From Spirochaeta sp. UBA5339 (lineage in GTDB: Bacteria > Spirochaetota > Spirochaetia > DSM-2461), in the NCBI GenBank assembly GCA_002408085.1, contig DHQL01000013.1:105699-169698 (forward strand): a DNA stretch of 64,000 nt. Direction: 5' to 3'. This document shows, piece after piece, positions 53,168-60,914 of the stretch. The position numbers and the translations under genes were made by a program. Within the stretch, counting starts at the first letter, position 1, and each line of letters starts with the position of its first letter. The notes under the pieces were generated by a model. The model was not told the DNA's origin. It saw nothing but the letters and a program-made list of their open reading frames with translations, and ran no database searches.

Positions 53168-54384
53168 AGTCTCTCTTTCATCTCATTTATCACCTGAAAA
53201 ACCTGATGATCCTCGGGGAATACTCTGGCATACTCCGCTTCAGCCTCAGTAAATGACTTTCTCGAGGCTTCTCTGTCTTCCAGATAGAACTCTGTCAGCC
53301 CCTGATGGAATAAGATGTTTCCCAAAATTTCAGGTCTGCCTCTGTATACGGCCTTTACAGTTTCGAAGAAGGGGAGGAGCTGTTCCAGTTTTCCGAAATC
53401 GTAGAAGTATTGCACAATGGTTCTGAAGTTTTCGGGATTGTCCGGGTACAGGTCAAGGAGCCTGGACGAGGCGGCTCTGGCGCCGTCGTAGTCCTCCATA
53501 CTGAGTGAAAGGCGGATCAGGCGGTCCGGGAAGCGGTAATCTTCAGGTGATACTTCCATTCCCCTGATCAGGCTGGTTACGGCACCGTCGGCATTCTGCA
53601 TATAGAGCAGAATTGAGGATTTCAGAAAGACGGCATTGGCCATCTCAGGTCCCTCATTAAGAAGCCCCAGGGTCTTTTCTGTATAATCCAGAGCATCAGC
53701 ATAGAGCTGCAGGTTGAGACTGGCCAGACCCAGGTTGTAGTAGTACTCGGGATTGCTTTCATCGTATGCAAGGGCCTTTTTCAGGTCCTCCACGGCTCCG
53801 TTCCACTCGCCGGCCATCAGTTCGCAGTAGGCTTTTCTGGCAAGCACAGCCTCAGATTCCATCCCCAGGGAGAGGGCCTTTTCATAGGCTTCAATAGCCA
53901 GTGCGCTGCTTTCGGAGGCTGGCTTTGCCCACTGATCCCCGTAGATGGTCAAGACCTGGTAGTAGTACTCCCCAAGCCACTTCCATGCTTCACCGTTTTC
54001 CGGATTGTTCTCCAGAATCATATTCAGGGCACCGGCTGGGTCATAGAGCTTCAGGTCAGGGGTTTCGTCGGTTCCCTGCCGTATATCCAGAAGAGTCTCT
54101 CCCTCTTTAAGGTCATCGAAGGAGAAGAGCTGGTGACCGCTTGTCTTTGAGTAATAAAGGAGGGCCAGTCTGGTCTTCTTGATTATAAAGTCTTCCAGTT
54201 CCACCTCGTCGGCCCTGTCATGAAGGAGGGTCCAGGCCGACAGGTACTGCCCATCTGAAGTCAGACGGTCTACCTCTTTCAGAACACTGTCCGAAGCAAC
54301 AGTGTCCGGTGTGTCTGCCGGCAGGGAGATCAGAACGGTAAGGAGAAGGATAAGAGCTGAGATGAGAGACTTGCGGTTTTTCAT
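53164..54384 (-). CDS. Secreted TPR-repeat protein
   Basis: This 406-residue protein has a signal peptide (residues 1-24, ending SLPAD) followed by helical repeats. Clear TPR units include PENGEAWKWLGEYYYQVL, SALAIEAYEKALSLGM, EWNGAVEDLKKALAYDESNPEYYYNLGLASLNL and ADALDYTEKTLGLL. It probably acts as a periplasmic scaffold in envelope assembly. The partner is unknown. GAGG lies about 7 nt before the ATG. Confidence 0.85.
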   Translation of the reverse strand: MKNRKSLISALILLLTVLISLPADTPDTVASDSVLKEVDRLTSDGQYLSAWTLLHDRADEVELEDFIIKKTRLALLYYSKTSGHQLFSFDDLKEGETLLDIRQGTDETPDLKLYDPAGALNMILENNPENGEAWKWLGEYYYQVLTIYGDQWAKPASESSALAIEAYEKALSLGMESEAVLARKAYCELMAGEWNGAVEDLKKALAYDESNPEYYYNLGLASLNLQLYADALDYTEKTLGLLNEGPEMANAVFLKSSILLYMQNADGAVTSLIRGMEVSPEDYRFPDRLIRLSLSMEDYDGARAASSRLLDLYPDNPENFRTIVQYFYDFGKLEQLLPFFETVKAVYRGRPEILGNILFHQGLTEFYLEDREASRKSFTEAEAEYARVFPEDHQVFQVINEMKERL

Positions 54385-54526
54385 GGAGAACCTCGGTGAT
54401 ATAAAATCGGCCGTCCCTTCCGGAGAACAGGAGCAGCGGGCTTACAGTATAGCCCTTCCGGCTTGACAAGTCATCAGGTATACTGTTCTGATAAGCTTCA
54501 ATTTAAGGGATCAGGCGGCAAACAGT

Positions 54527-55507
54527 ATGGCAGGAAAATCAGGTGATTTTGATTCACTGGAACCATCTTCAGTTATCGATGCGGTGGAAAGGGAGAGCGG
54601 ACTCTCTCTGAGTCCGATGGTTCAGCCCCTTCCCAGCTACATCAACAGAGTCTATGAACTGCGGGATGATGAGGATAGGCGCTATGTGGTGAAATTCTAC
54701 CGCCCTGGACGCTGGAGCGAGGAGGGTATCCGTCAGGAGCATGACTATATGGAGGAGTGCCATGAAATGGATATTCCTCTTGCCCTCCCTGAAATACTGA
54801 AAGGTGACGACACTCTTGGACAGACTCCTGAAGGCATCTACTTTGCCCTCTATCCCCATATGAGCGGCCGTCTCTGGGAGTTTCTTGATGATGAGGAGCA
54901 GTGGTACCGCCTGGGACAGCTTCTCGGACGCCTTCATACCGCCGGCAGACGGGACGAGGCCCCCGACAGACCGGTGATTCATCCTGAAAAGAGTTTTCTT
55001 AAGGACTGCAGTGAGATTCTGGAGTCCGGATGGCTCCCTGCCGGAAGAAGCAGTGATTTTGAGAAGCTCTTTGACTCAATCAGCAGCCGGATCACTCCTT
55101 TGTTCAGGGATGTTCCTCTTCATAGAATCCACGGAGACTTTCACAGCGGTAATATTCTGGATCGTATGGATCAGGGGCTGATGGTAATCGACTTCGACGA
55201 TATGGCCATGGGGCCGGCGGTGCAGGATTTCTGGCTTCTTCTTCCCGGTCATGCATCGTCCTGTAGAAGAGAATTCTTTCTGCTTCTCGATGGATACAGT
55301 GAGTTCTGCCCTCTCTCTTCCGATGCCATTGCCCTGATCGAACCCCTGCGGGCCATGCGCATGGTCTATTTTCTGGCCTGGTGCGGAAGGCAGAAGGATG
55401 ACTACGGATTCCGCCGGAACTTTCCCGACTGGGGGAGCGATGCCTTCTGGGAGAGCGAGCTCAGGGATCTGCAGAACCAGTTTCAGGAAATCCTGGATTT
55501 TGAATAA
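54527..55507 (+). CDS. srkA: Stress response kinase A-like protein (aminoglycoside phosphotransferase fold)
   Basis: This 326-residue protein matches the SrkA/YihE pattern: SYINRVYELRDDEDRRYVVKFYRPGRWSEEGI (N-lobe lysine), then HRIHGDFHSGNIL (catalytic HGDFHxGN) and MVIDFDDMAMGPAVQDFW (metal-binding DFDD). SrkA is a Ser/Thr kinase that protects stressed E. coli cells. The catalytic residues here are intact. It precedes thrS but is separated from it by a terminator and a new promoter, so it is a separate unit. Confidence 0.9.
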   Translation: MAGKSGDFDSLEPSSVIDAVERESGLSLSPMVQPLPSYINRVYELRDDEDRRYVVKFYRPGRWSEEGIRQEHDYMEECHEMDIPLALPEILKGDDTLGQTPEGIYFALYPHMSGRLWEFLDDEEQWYRLGQLLGRLHTAGRRDEAPDRPVIHPEKSFLKDCSEILESGWLPAGRSSDFEKLFDSISSRITPLFRDVPLHRIHGDFHSGNILDRMDQGLMVIDFDDMAMGPAVQDFWLLLPGHASSCRREFFLLLDGYSEFCPLSSDAIALIEPLRAMRMVYFLAWCGRQKDDYGFRRNFPDWGSDAFWESELRDLQNQFQEILDFE

Positions 55508-55552
55508 AACGGGATGGGATTCTCTGTTTCCTTAAAAAGGAAGCTCCCGTTT
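55507..55552 (+). terminator. Terminator of srkA
   Basis: AAACGGGA (55507-55514) pairs with TCCCGTTT (55545-55552). An inner TTCCTT/AAGGAA hairpin lies within the loop. It is followed by CTTGACTTTT and overlaps the end of the stop codon. Confidence 0.55.
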
Positions 55553-55553
55553 C

Positions 55554-55582
55554 TTGACTTTTCCCCCTTCATTGATCATATT
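55554..55582 (+). promoter_or_regulatory. Promoter of the thrS T-box transcript
   Basis: TTGACT (55554-55559) and CATATT (55577-55582) are spaced by 17 bp and place the start just before stem I of the T-box leader. Confidence 0.55.
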
Positions 55583-55596
55583 TGGTACAAAGCCAT

Positions 55597-55908
55597 GACG
55601 GAGACGAGTAACCGGTCTCCCGGGTCAACAGAGAAGCGGTCCTTTGGCTGGAAGACCGCCGTCCCGGAATCGGAGAAAACCCCTCCTGAGCTGCTTCCCG
55701 AACCCTGTGTTCCGCCATACGGCCTGAGCTCTAGGAAGTAGACGAAGCCGTTATCCCGCGACAAGGGAGAGCTGAGAGCGCCGCCACGCACAGACACTGG
55801 CAGCGGCGAAGTAAGGTGGAACCGCGGAGAACCCTTTTGTTCTTCGTCCTTATGCTGAAATTTTTAGATTTTGGTAGCAGGACGGAGCATGAAAGGGTTT
55901 TTTTTCGT
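55597..55908 (+). ncRNA. T-box riboswitch (tRNA-Thr sensing) upstream of thrS
   Basis: The 312-nt leader has the full T-box plan. Stem I opens GGAG (55600) with the AGTA loop-E motif at 55607-55610, an AGAGA bulge and a distal GCTGGAA loop on a GCGGTC/GACCGC stem. It closes with GAAAACC and CTCC (55683-55686). A Thr codon, ACC, at 55679-55681 sits where the specifier belongs. The T-box proper AAGGTGGAACCGCGG lies at 55813-55827. Its TGGA bulge would pair with a tRNA-Thr having U at the discriminator position. The terminator stem follows with the conserved TTCGTCC. Uncharged tRNA-Thr should favour antitermination and thrS expression. Confidence 0.93.
55830..55905 (+). terminator. T-box regulated terminator
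   Basis: AACCCTTT (55830-55837) pairs with AAAGGGTT (55892-55899), with an inner CGTCC/GGACG pairing, followed by a T-run to 55905. Its 5' arm overlaps the region needed for the antiterminator. Confidence 0.88.
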
Positions 55909-55930
55909 CCTGTGACGGAGGTTAATACTT

Positions 55931-57685
55931 ATGAATGCCAAGGAACAGAAGAAGCTTGAGAAGCTTCAGAAAATGCGCCACTCCATGGCCCACGTTATGG
56001 CCGGAGCTGTTCTGAAACTGATGCCCGAGGCGAAATTCGCCATCGGACCCGCCATCGACAATGGATTTTACTACGATTTCGATCTTCCCCGTAAACTGAC
56101 CAATGAAGATCTTGCAACCATCGAAGAGCTGATGAAGGAGATCATCAAGGAGAACCTTCCCTTTGAGAAGGAAGTCCTCAGCCGCGCCGAGGCCCTTGAG
56201 ATGTTCAAGGACCAGCCCTACAAGGTTGAGCTGATCCAGGAGCTCCCCGAGGATGAGGAGATCTCCATCTTCAGGATGGGAGACGCCTTTGTGGACCTCT
56301 GCCGGGGACCCCATGTGGAAGATACCAGCCGCCTCAATGCCCAGGGCTTCAAGCTCCTGTCCATCGCCGGCGCCTACTGGAGAGGCGATGAGAAGCGCCC
56401 CATGCTCCAGAGAATCTACGCCACCGCTTTCGGTGATCCCAAGGCCCTGAAGGCCCATCTGGAATTTCTTGAAGAGATGGAAAAGCGTGACCACCGCCGT
56501 GTGGGCAAGGAGCAGGACCTCTTCAGCCTTCACGAGGAAGCGGGACCCGGTCTTGTCTACTGGCACCCCAAGGGAGCACGGATGCGTGTAACCATCGAGG
56601 ACTTCTGGAGAAAAGAGCACTACAAGAACGGCTACGATATGGTCTTCACTCCCCATGTTGGAAAATCCTGGCTCTGGGAAACTTCCGGACACCTGGACTT
56701 CTACAAAGAGGGAATGTACCCCAATATGGTTATGGACGATGTGAACTACTACGCCAAGCCCATGAACTGTCCCTTCCATATTATGATCTACAAGAACGGA
56801 AAGCACTCCTACCGTGACCTTCCCTACCGCTGGGCCGAGCTGGGAACCGTATACCGCTATGAGCGCTCTGGAACTCTCCACGGCCTTCTGAGAGTCCGCG
56901 GATTTACCCAGGACGATGCCCACCTGATCTGTACTCCCGATCAGATGCAGAGCGAGATCTCTGAAGTTCTCCGATTCAGCCTCTTTATGCTCCGGTCCTT
57001 CGGATTCTCCGATATCTCCGCATACCTCTCCACCATGCCCGAGAAGAGTGTAGGGGAGAAGGAGAGATGGGACGCGGCAACCGAGTCTCTGAGAAAGGCC
57101 ATCGAGGATGAGGGTCTCGAGTACAAGGTGGACGAGGGCGGCGGAGCCTTCTACGGACCCAAGATCGACCTGAAGGTGAAGGACACCATGGGAAGAGAGT
57201 GGCAGCTCTCAACCGTTCAGTTCGACTTCAACCTGCCTGACCGCTTCGACATGACCTTTACCGACAATGACGGACAGGAGAAACGGCCCTATGTAATTCA
57301 CAGAGCCCTTCTCGGTTCCATCGAACGTTTCTTCGGTGTTCTTATTGAAAACTACGGCGGAGCCTTCCCCGTATGGCTGGCACCCACTCAGGTGCGTGTT
57401 ATCCCTGTAAGTGAGAAGTTCGAGGACTACGCCAAAAAGGTTGAGCGCAGCCTGAGAGCCGAGGATATTCTTGTAGACGGCGATTACTCCGATGACCGTA
57501 TGAACGCGAAGATCAGAAACGCCCAGAATGAGAAGATTCCCTATATGGTAGTTGTGGGTGAGAAAGAGATGAACGACAGTGCCGTCAGCATCCGTGTCAG
57601 AACCGGTGAGCAGCTTAACGGCATGCCTCTGGATGATGCCATCTCTATGATCAATGAGAAGATCGCTAAGAAGGAAATGCCATAG
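55931..57685 (+). CDS. thrS: Threonyl-tRNA synthetase lacking the TGS domain
   Basis: This 584-residue class II synthetase charges tRNA-Thr. The N-terminus starts directly in the editing (N2) domain with HSMAHVMAGAVLKLMPEAKF (HxxxH motif) and later CRGPHVEDT. The catalytic domain has the zinc ligand Cys in NCPFHIMIY, motif 2 (YRYERSGTLHGLLRVRGFTQDDAH) and motif 3 (HRALLGSIERF). The anticodon-binding domain ends the protein. The roughly 60-residue TGS domain found in E. coli and Bacillus enzymes is absent, which agrees with the shorter enzymes I recall in spirochaetes. GGAGG lies 10 nt before the ATG, after the T-box terminator. Confidence 0.97.
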   Translation: MNAKEQKKLEKLQKMRHSMAHVMAGAVLKLMPEAKFAIGPAIDNGFYYDFDLPRKLTNEDLATIEELMKEIIKENLPFEKEVLSRAEALEMFKDQPYKVELIQELPEDEEISIFRMGDAFVDLCRGPHVEDTSRLNAQGFKLLSIAGAYWRGDEKRPMLQRIYATAFGDPKALKAHLEFLEEMEKRDHRRVGKEQDLFSLHEEAGPGLVYWHPKGARMRVTIEDFWRKEHYKNGYDMVFTPHVGKSWLWETSGHLDFYKEGMYPNMVMDDVNYYAKPMNCPFHIMIYKNGKHSYRDLPYRWAELGTVYRYERSGTLHGLLRVRGFTQDDAHLICTPDQMQSEISEVLRFSLFMLRSFGFSDISAYLSTMPEKSVGEKERWDAATESLRKAIEDEGLEYKVDEGGGAFYGPKIDLKVKDTMGREWQLSTVQFDFNLPDRFDMTFTDNDGQEKRPYVIHRALLGSIERFFGVLIENYGGAFPVWLAPTQVRVIPVSEKFEDYAKKVERSLRAEDILVDGDYSDDRMNAKIRNAQNEKIPYMVVVGEKEMNDSAVSIRVRTGEQLNGMPLDDAISMINEKIAKKEMP

Positions 57686-57724
57686 TTCCGGTCTCGGATC
57701 TTAAGATTTTAAAGACCAAAACTC

Positions 57725-57754
57725 AAAGAGTGCCTTGTCGGGCACTCTTTTTTT
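57725..57754 (+). terminator. Terminator of thrS
   Basis: AAAGAGTGCC and GGCACTCTTT form a perfect 10-bp stem with a 6-nt loop, followed by TTTT. It lies 40 nt after the stop codon. Confidence 0.93.
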
Positions 57755-57755
57755 A

Positions 57756-57785
57756 TTGATAATACTTTAGCGATTGACATACAAT
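57756..57785 (+). promoter_or_regulatory. Promoter of the NDH-2 fusion gene
   Basis: TTGATA (57756-57761) and TACAAT (57780-57785) are spaced by 18 bp directly after the thrS terminator. A second TTGACA at 57774 lacks a matching -10. Confidence 0.5.
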
Positions 57786-57846
57786 GGTTATATTTGTTTA
57801 TCTATCGTTAAGATAAATGTTTAAATAAAGAATACAGGGGAAAACT

Positions 57847-59868
57847 ATGACAAAGATAGTTATTCTTGGCGGTGGTTATGCCGGTGTTCATGCAGGGAAG
57901 CTTTTACATAAAGCCTACAAAAAGAACGATGACGTTCAGGTAACCCTCATTGACGCGAACCCTTACCACACGCTGATGACAGAACTGCATGAAGTGGCCG
58001 GCGGCCGCGTGGATAATGCGTGTGTAAAAATCTCATTTGACAGAATTTTCGGTGGAAAGTCCGTAGAAGTTGTACAGGACAAGATTACCGGTTTTGATTT
58101 TGACAACAAGAAGCTCTCATCCGAATCTGCCGAATACGAGTACGACTACCTCGTAATGGGTACAGGCGCCGAGGCTACAGACTTCGGGATTCCCGGCGTT
58201 AAGGAGCACTCTTTTTCACTATGGAGCTACCAGGACGCCTTGATCATCAAGGATCACGTACGTGAAATGTTCCGTCAGGCTTCTTATGAGAAGGACCCTG
58301 AAGTTCGCAAGAAACTGATGACATTTGTTGTTGCGGGAGCCGGATTTACCGGTGTTGAGATGATCGGTGAGTTGATCGAAAAAGTTCCCCAGATGTGCCG
58401 CGACTACAAGATCGATCCCTCTGAAATTCAGCTGATCAATGTAGAAGGTCTTGACAGCATCCTGAAGATGCTTCCAGAAGGACCCCGTGCCAAGGCTCAC
58501 AAATATATGGAGAAGAAGGGTGTAAAAATTATGCTCAACTCTCTTATTACAAAGGCTGAAGAAGGTTCCTTTACACTCAAGGACGGAACAGTTATTGAAT
58601 GCGGTACACTGATCTGGACCTGCGGTATCAAAGGCGGTTCCTTCGCTGCTGAGTCCGGACTGACAGTAGGTCACGTTGACAGACTGAAGGTTAACCCCAC
58701 CATGCAGAGCGTAGACCACGAGAACGTATACGTTGTCGGTGATGCCCAATGGCTCCTCGAGAACGAGCGTCCCATTCCCCAGATTGTAGAAGCTGCCGAG
58801 CAGACTGCTGCCACAGCTGTTAAAAATATCAAGGCACAGATTGCCGGTGGAAAGGCTGAAGCCACCTTCAAATCCAACTTCCACGGATTTATGGTCTCCA
58901 TCGGGGGACGCTACGCCGTATCCCATACAGCAGGAATGTCTCTTTCAGGAATTCCCGCTATGGCGATCAAGCACCTGGTTAACTGCTACTACCTCCACAC
59001 CGTCTGCGGTGTTAACGGATGGTGGAAATATCTGAAACACGAAATCTTCGACATGAAGGATAAGAGAACCCTTCTTGGCGGTTTCATATCCAATCATATC
59101 CAGACTCTCTGGGCCCTTCCCCTGAGACTGTGGCTTGGTCTTATGTGGTTCTTCGAAGGTTTTAACAAGATCGGCGAAGGCTGGCTCAGTTTCGGTCTTG
59201 GTTCAAAGTCAGGCTGGATGTTCAGCCCCGGTGTCGTTCAGGCGGGAGTTCCCGTGGCTGATGCTGGCAGCGCTGCGACAGACGCCGCAGCTGAAACTGT
59301 TGCAGCGGCCAGTGATTGGGCAGAACCTGTTGTTGAAACCGTATCTGCTGCCACCGATGCTGTTGTTGAAACTGTTGCCGCTGCCAGCGATGCCGTTGCA
59401 GGCGCAGCTACAGCAACTCTCAGCGCCAGCGCCAGCACACTCGGCAAGTACTGGGACCTCAGCGGTCTGGTTCTTAGTGGAAATAACGGATTTGTTACAT
59501 GGTTCCGGGAGCTTTTTATGGACAGCATGGCTGCCTATATTCCCTACCAGGTTTTCCAGACAATGGTTGTTTCAGTTGAGATGCTGATTGGTCTGGCTCT
59601 GATTGGTGGACTCTTTGTATTCCCCGCAGCCGGTGTTTCAATCATCATGTGTTTCGTATTTATCTTCACAGGTTTCTTCAGCTGGGAACAGGTATGGTTT
59701 ATCTTTGCCGGATTCCTGATGCTCGGCGGAGCCGGAAGAGTTTGCGGTCTTGACTACTGGGTACAGCCCTGGCTGAAAAGATGGTGGAACGGAACTTCTC
59801 TGGCCAAGAGATCCTACCTCTTCTTTGATGAGCCCCTGAAGCTGAAAAAGAAGAACAGGAAATCCTGA
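57847..59868 (+). CDS. Type II NADH dehydrogenase fused to a DoxX-like membrane domain
   Basis: This 673-residue protein has three parts. The N-terminal NDH-2 module (about residues 1-415) has the FAD site VILGGGYAGVHAGKLL, the NADH site FVVAGAGFTGVEMIGEL and the FAD-phosphate motif NVYVVGDAQW. Residues near 420-450 and 540-640 are membrane helices of a DoxX-like quinone-linked domain (LRLWLGLMWFFEGFNKIGEGW, then MLIGLALIGGLFVFPAAG). Between the helices sits an Ala/Val/Glu-rich linker of about 60 residues with repeats such as ETVAAASDAV. It probably passes electrons from NADH to quinone without pumping protons. Confidence 0.92.
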   Translation: MTKIVILGGGYAGVHAGKLLHKAYKKNDDVQVTLIDANPYHTLMTELHEVAGGRVDNACVKISFDRIFGGKSVEVVQDKITGFDFDNKKLSSESAEYEYDYLVMGTGAEATDFGIPGVKEHSFSLWSYQDALIIKDHVREMFRQASYEKDPEVRKKLMTFVVAGAGFTGVEMIGELIEKVPQMCRDYKIDPSEIQLINVEGLDSILKMLPEGPRAKAHKYMEKKGVKIMLNSLITKAEEGSFTLKDGTVIECGTLIWTCGIKGGSFAAESGLTVGHVDRLKVNPTMQSVDHENVYVVGDAQWLLENERPIPQIVEAAEQTAATAVKNIKAQIAGGKAEATFKSNFHGFMVSIGGRYAVSHTAGMSLSGIPAMAIKHLVNCYYLHTVCGVNGWWKYLKHEIFDMKDKRTLLGGFISNHIQTLWALPLRLWLGLMWFFEGFNKIGEGWLSFGLGSKSGWMFSPGVVQAGVPVADAGSAATDAAAETVAAASDWAEPVVETVSAATDAVVETVAAASDAVAGAATATLSASASTLGKYWDLSGLVLSGNNGFVTWFRELFMDSMAAYIPYQVFQTMVVSVEMLIGLALIGGLFVFPAAGVSIIMCFVFIFTGFFSWEQVWFIFAGFLMLGGAGRVCGLDYWVQPWLKRWWNGTSLAKRSYLFFDEPLKLKKKNRKS

Positions 59869-60834
59869 TTGTCTTCCCTTCTTGCGAATCTTAATGATGA
59901 GCTGGCTGAATCGCTGCAGAAGGTCCGCAGAAGGATTGAAGATCTTGTAGCTGAGAGTCCCGGTATGATCCGTAAGGATCTTGAGACTCTCACTGCCCGT
60001 CCCGGAAAGATGCTGAGACCCCTGTTTGTCTTTCTTTCCGCCCGGGGCGGGGAAGCGGTGGAAGAGGAGCTTGTCTCCATCGCCGCTTCCATGGAGCTTC
60101 TGCATATTGCCTCTCTGGCTCATGACGATGTTATAGATAATGCCGCCCGGCGGCGTGGAGAGCTGACCCTCCATCAGACCAGCGGTGCAAAACGCGCCAT
60201 TCTGGCGGGAGACTATCTTCTGGCCATGTCCATGAAGCTTGCTTCGGGACGGTTTGAACAGTCTCTTGTTGCCCGTATGACTGAAGGTGTTGAACGGCTC
60301 TGTCTCAGTGAGATTGAGCAGGACGAGAATATCGGCCGGTTCAATGTCTCAAGAGAACAGTACTACAGCCGGATACAGGGCAAGACCGCCGAGCTTTTCG
60401 GCCTCTCCTGTTTTGCAGGAGCACTGCTCAGCGGTAAAAATGAAGAGGGCTGTGAGCAGCTCTATCAGGCAGGACTCAATTTCGGAATGGCTTTTCAGAT
60501 TCAGGACGATGTCCTTGACTATCTGGGCGACTCCGGAGTTATGGGGAAGAATGGAAATACCGATATCAAAAACGGGATTCCCACACTCCCTCTGATTCTG
60601 GCCATGGAAGACAAACTCCCCGGAGTTGAGGCTCTTCTTGTGAAGGGACTCCGTTTTCTGTTTGCTCCTCTTGTTATCAGAAAGATTGTCAAAGGCGGTT
60701 ACCATATCAAGGCCGAAGAGATTGCATCAGACTTTCTGGGCAAATCTCTCGAGTCTGCTGAGAGTTCCCTTGATAAAGAGGGCTTTGCTCAATTCAGCAG
60801 AGTTCTTGATTTTTTGAAAGACCGTATTCACTAG
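59869..60834 (+). CDS. Polyprenyl diphosphate synthase
   Basis: This 321-residue trans-isoprenyl synthase uses a TTG start immediately after the NDH-2 stop codon. It has the first Asp-rich motif LAHDDVIDNAARRRG (DDxxD) and the second in FQIQDDVLDYLGD. Residue length fits a medium/long-chain synthase such as octaprenyl or heptaprenyl diphosphate synthase for quinone side chains. Coupling to NDH-2 supports a quinone role: the fused dehydrogenase uses the quinone whose tail this enzyme makes. Confidence 0.93.
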   Translation: MSSLLANLNDELAESLQKVRRRIEDLVAESPGMIRKDLETLTARPGKMLRPLFVFLSARGGEAVEEELVSIAASMELLHIASLAHDDVIDNAARRRGELTLHQTSGAKRAILAGDYLLAMSMKLASGRFEQSLVARMTEGVERLCLSEIEQDENIGRFNVSREQYYSRIQGKTAELFGLSCFAGALLSGKNEEGCEQLYQAGLNFGMAFQIQDDVLDYLGDSGVMGKNGNTDIKNGIPTLPLILAMEDKLPGVEALLVKGLRFLFAPLVIRKIVKGGYHIKAEEIASDFLGKSLESAESSLDKEGFAQFSRVLDFLKDRIH

Positions 60835-60914
60835 ATCTTCTTTTCAAAAATCCCTTTCTGTTCGATAATGATGTATCTCCGCTGCAGGCGGAAAACTACT
60901 TTGTGAGGACCCGT

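Noticed and set aside
55514..55741. Open reading frame of 75 codons upstream of thrS
   Set aside because: It lies inside the terminator, promoter and T-box leader, whose RNA structure fully explains the sequence.
55922..56923. Minus-strand ORF of 333 codons opposite thrS
   Set aside because: Antisense to a fully conserved synthetase; composition is that of a shadow frame.
59269..59440. Ala-rich repeats in the NDH-2 fusion as a frameshift artefact
   Set aside because: The frame stays open and the DoxX-like helices resume in phase on the far side, so the linker is genuine coding sequence.
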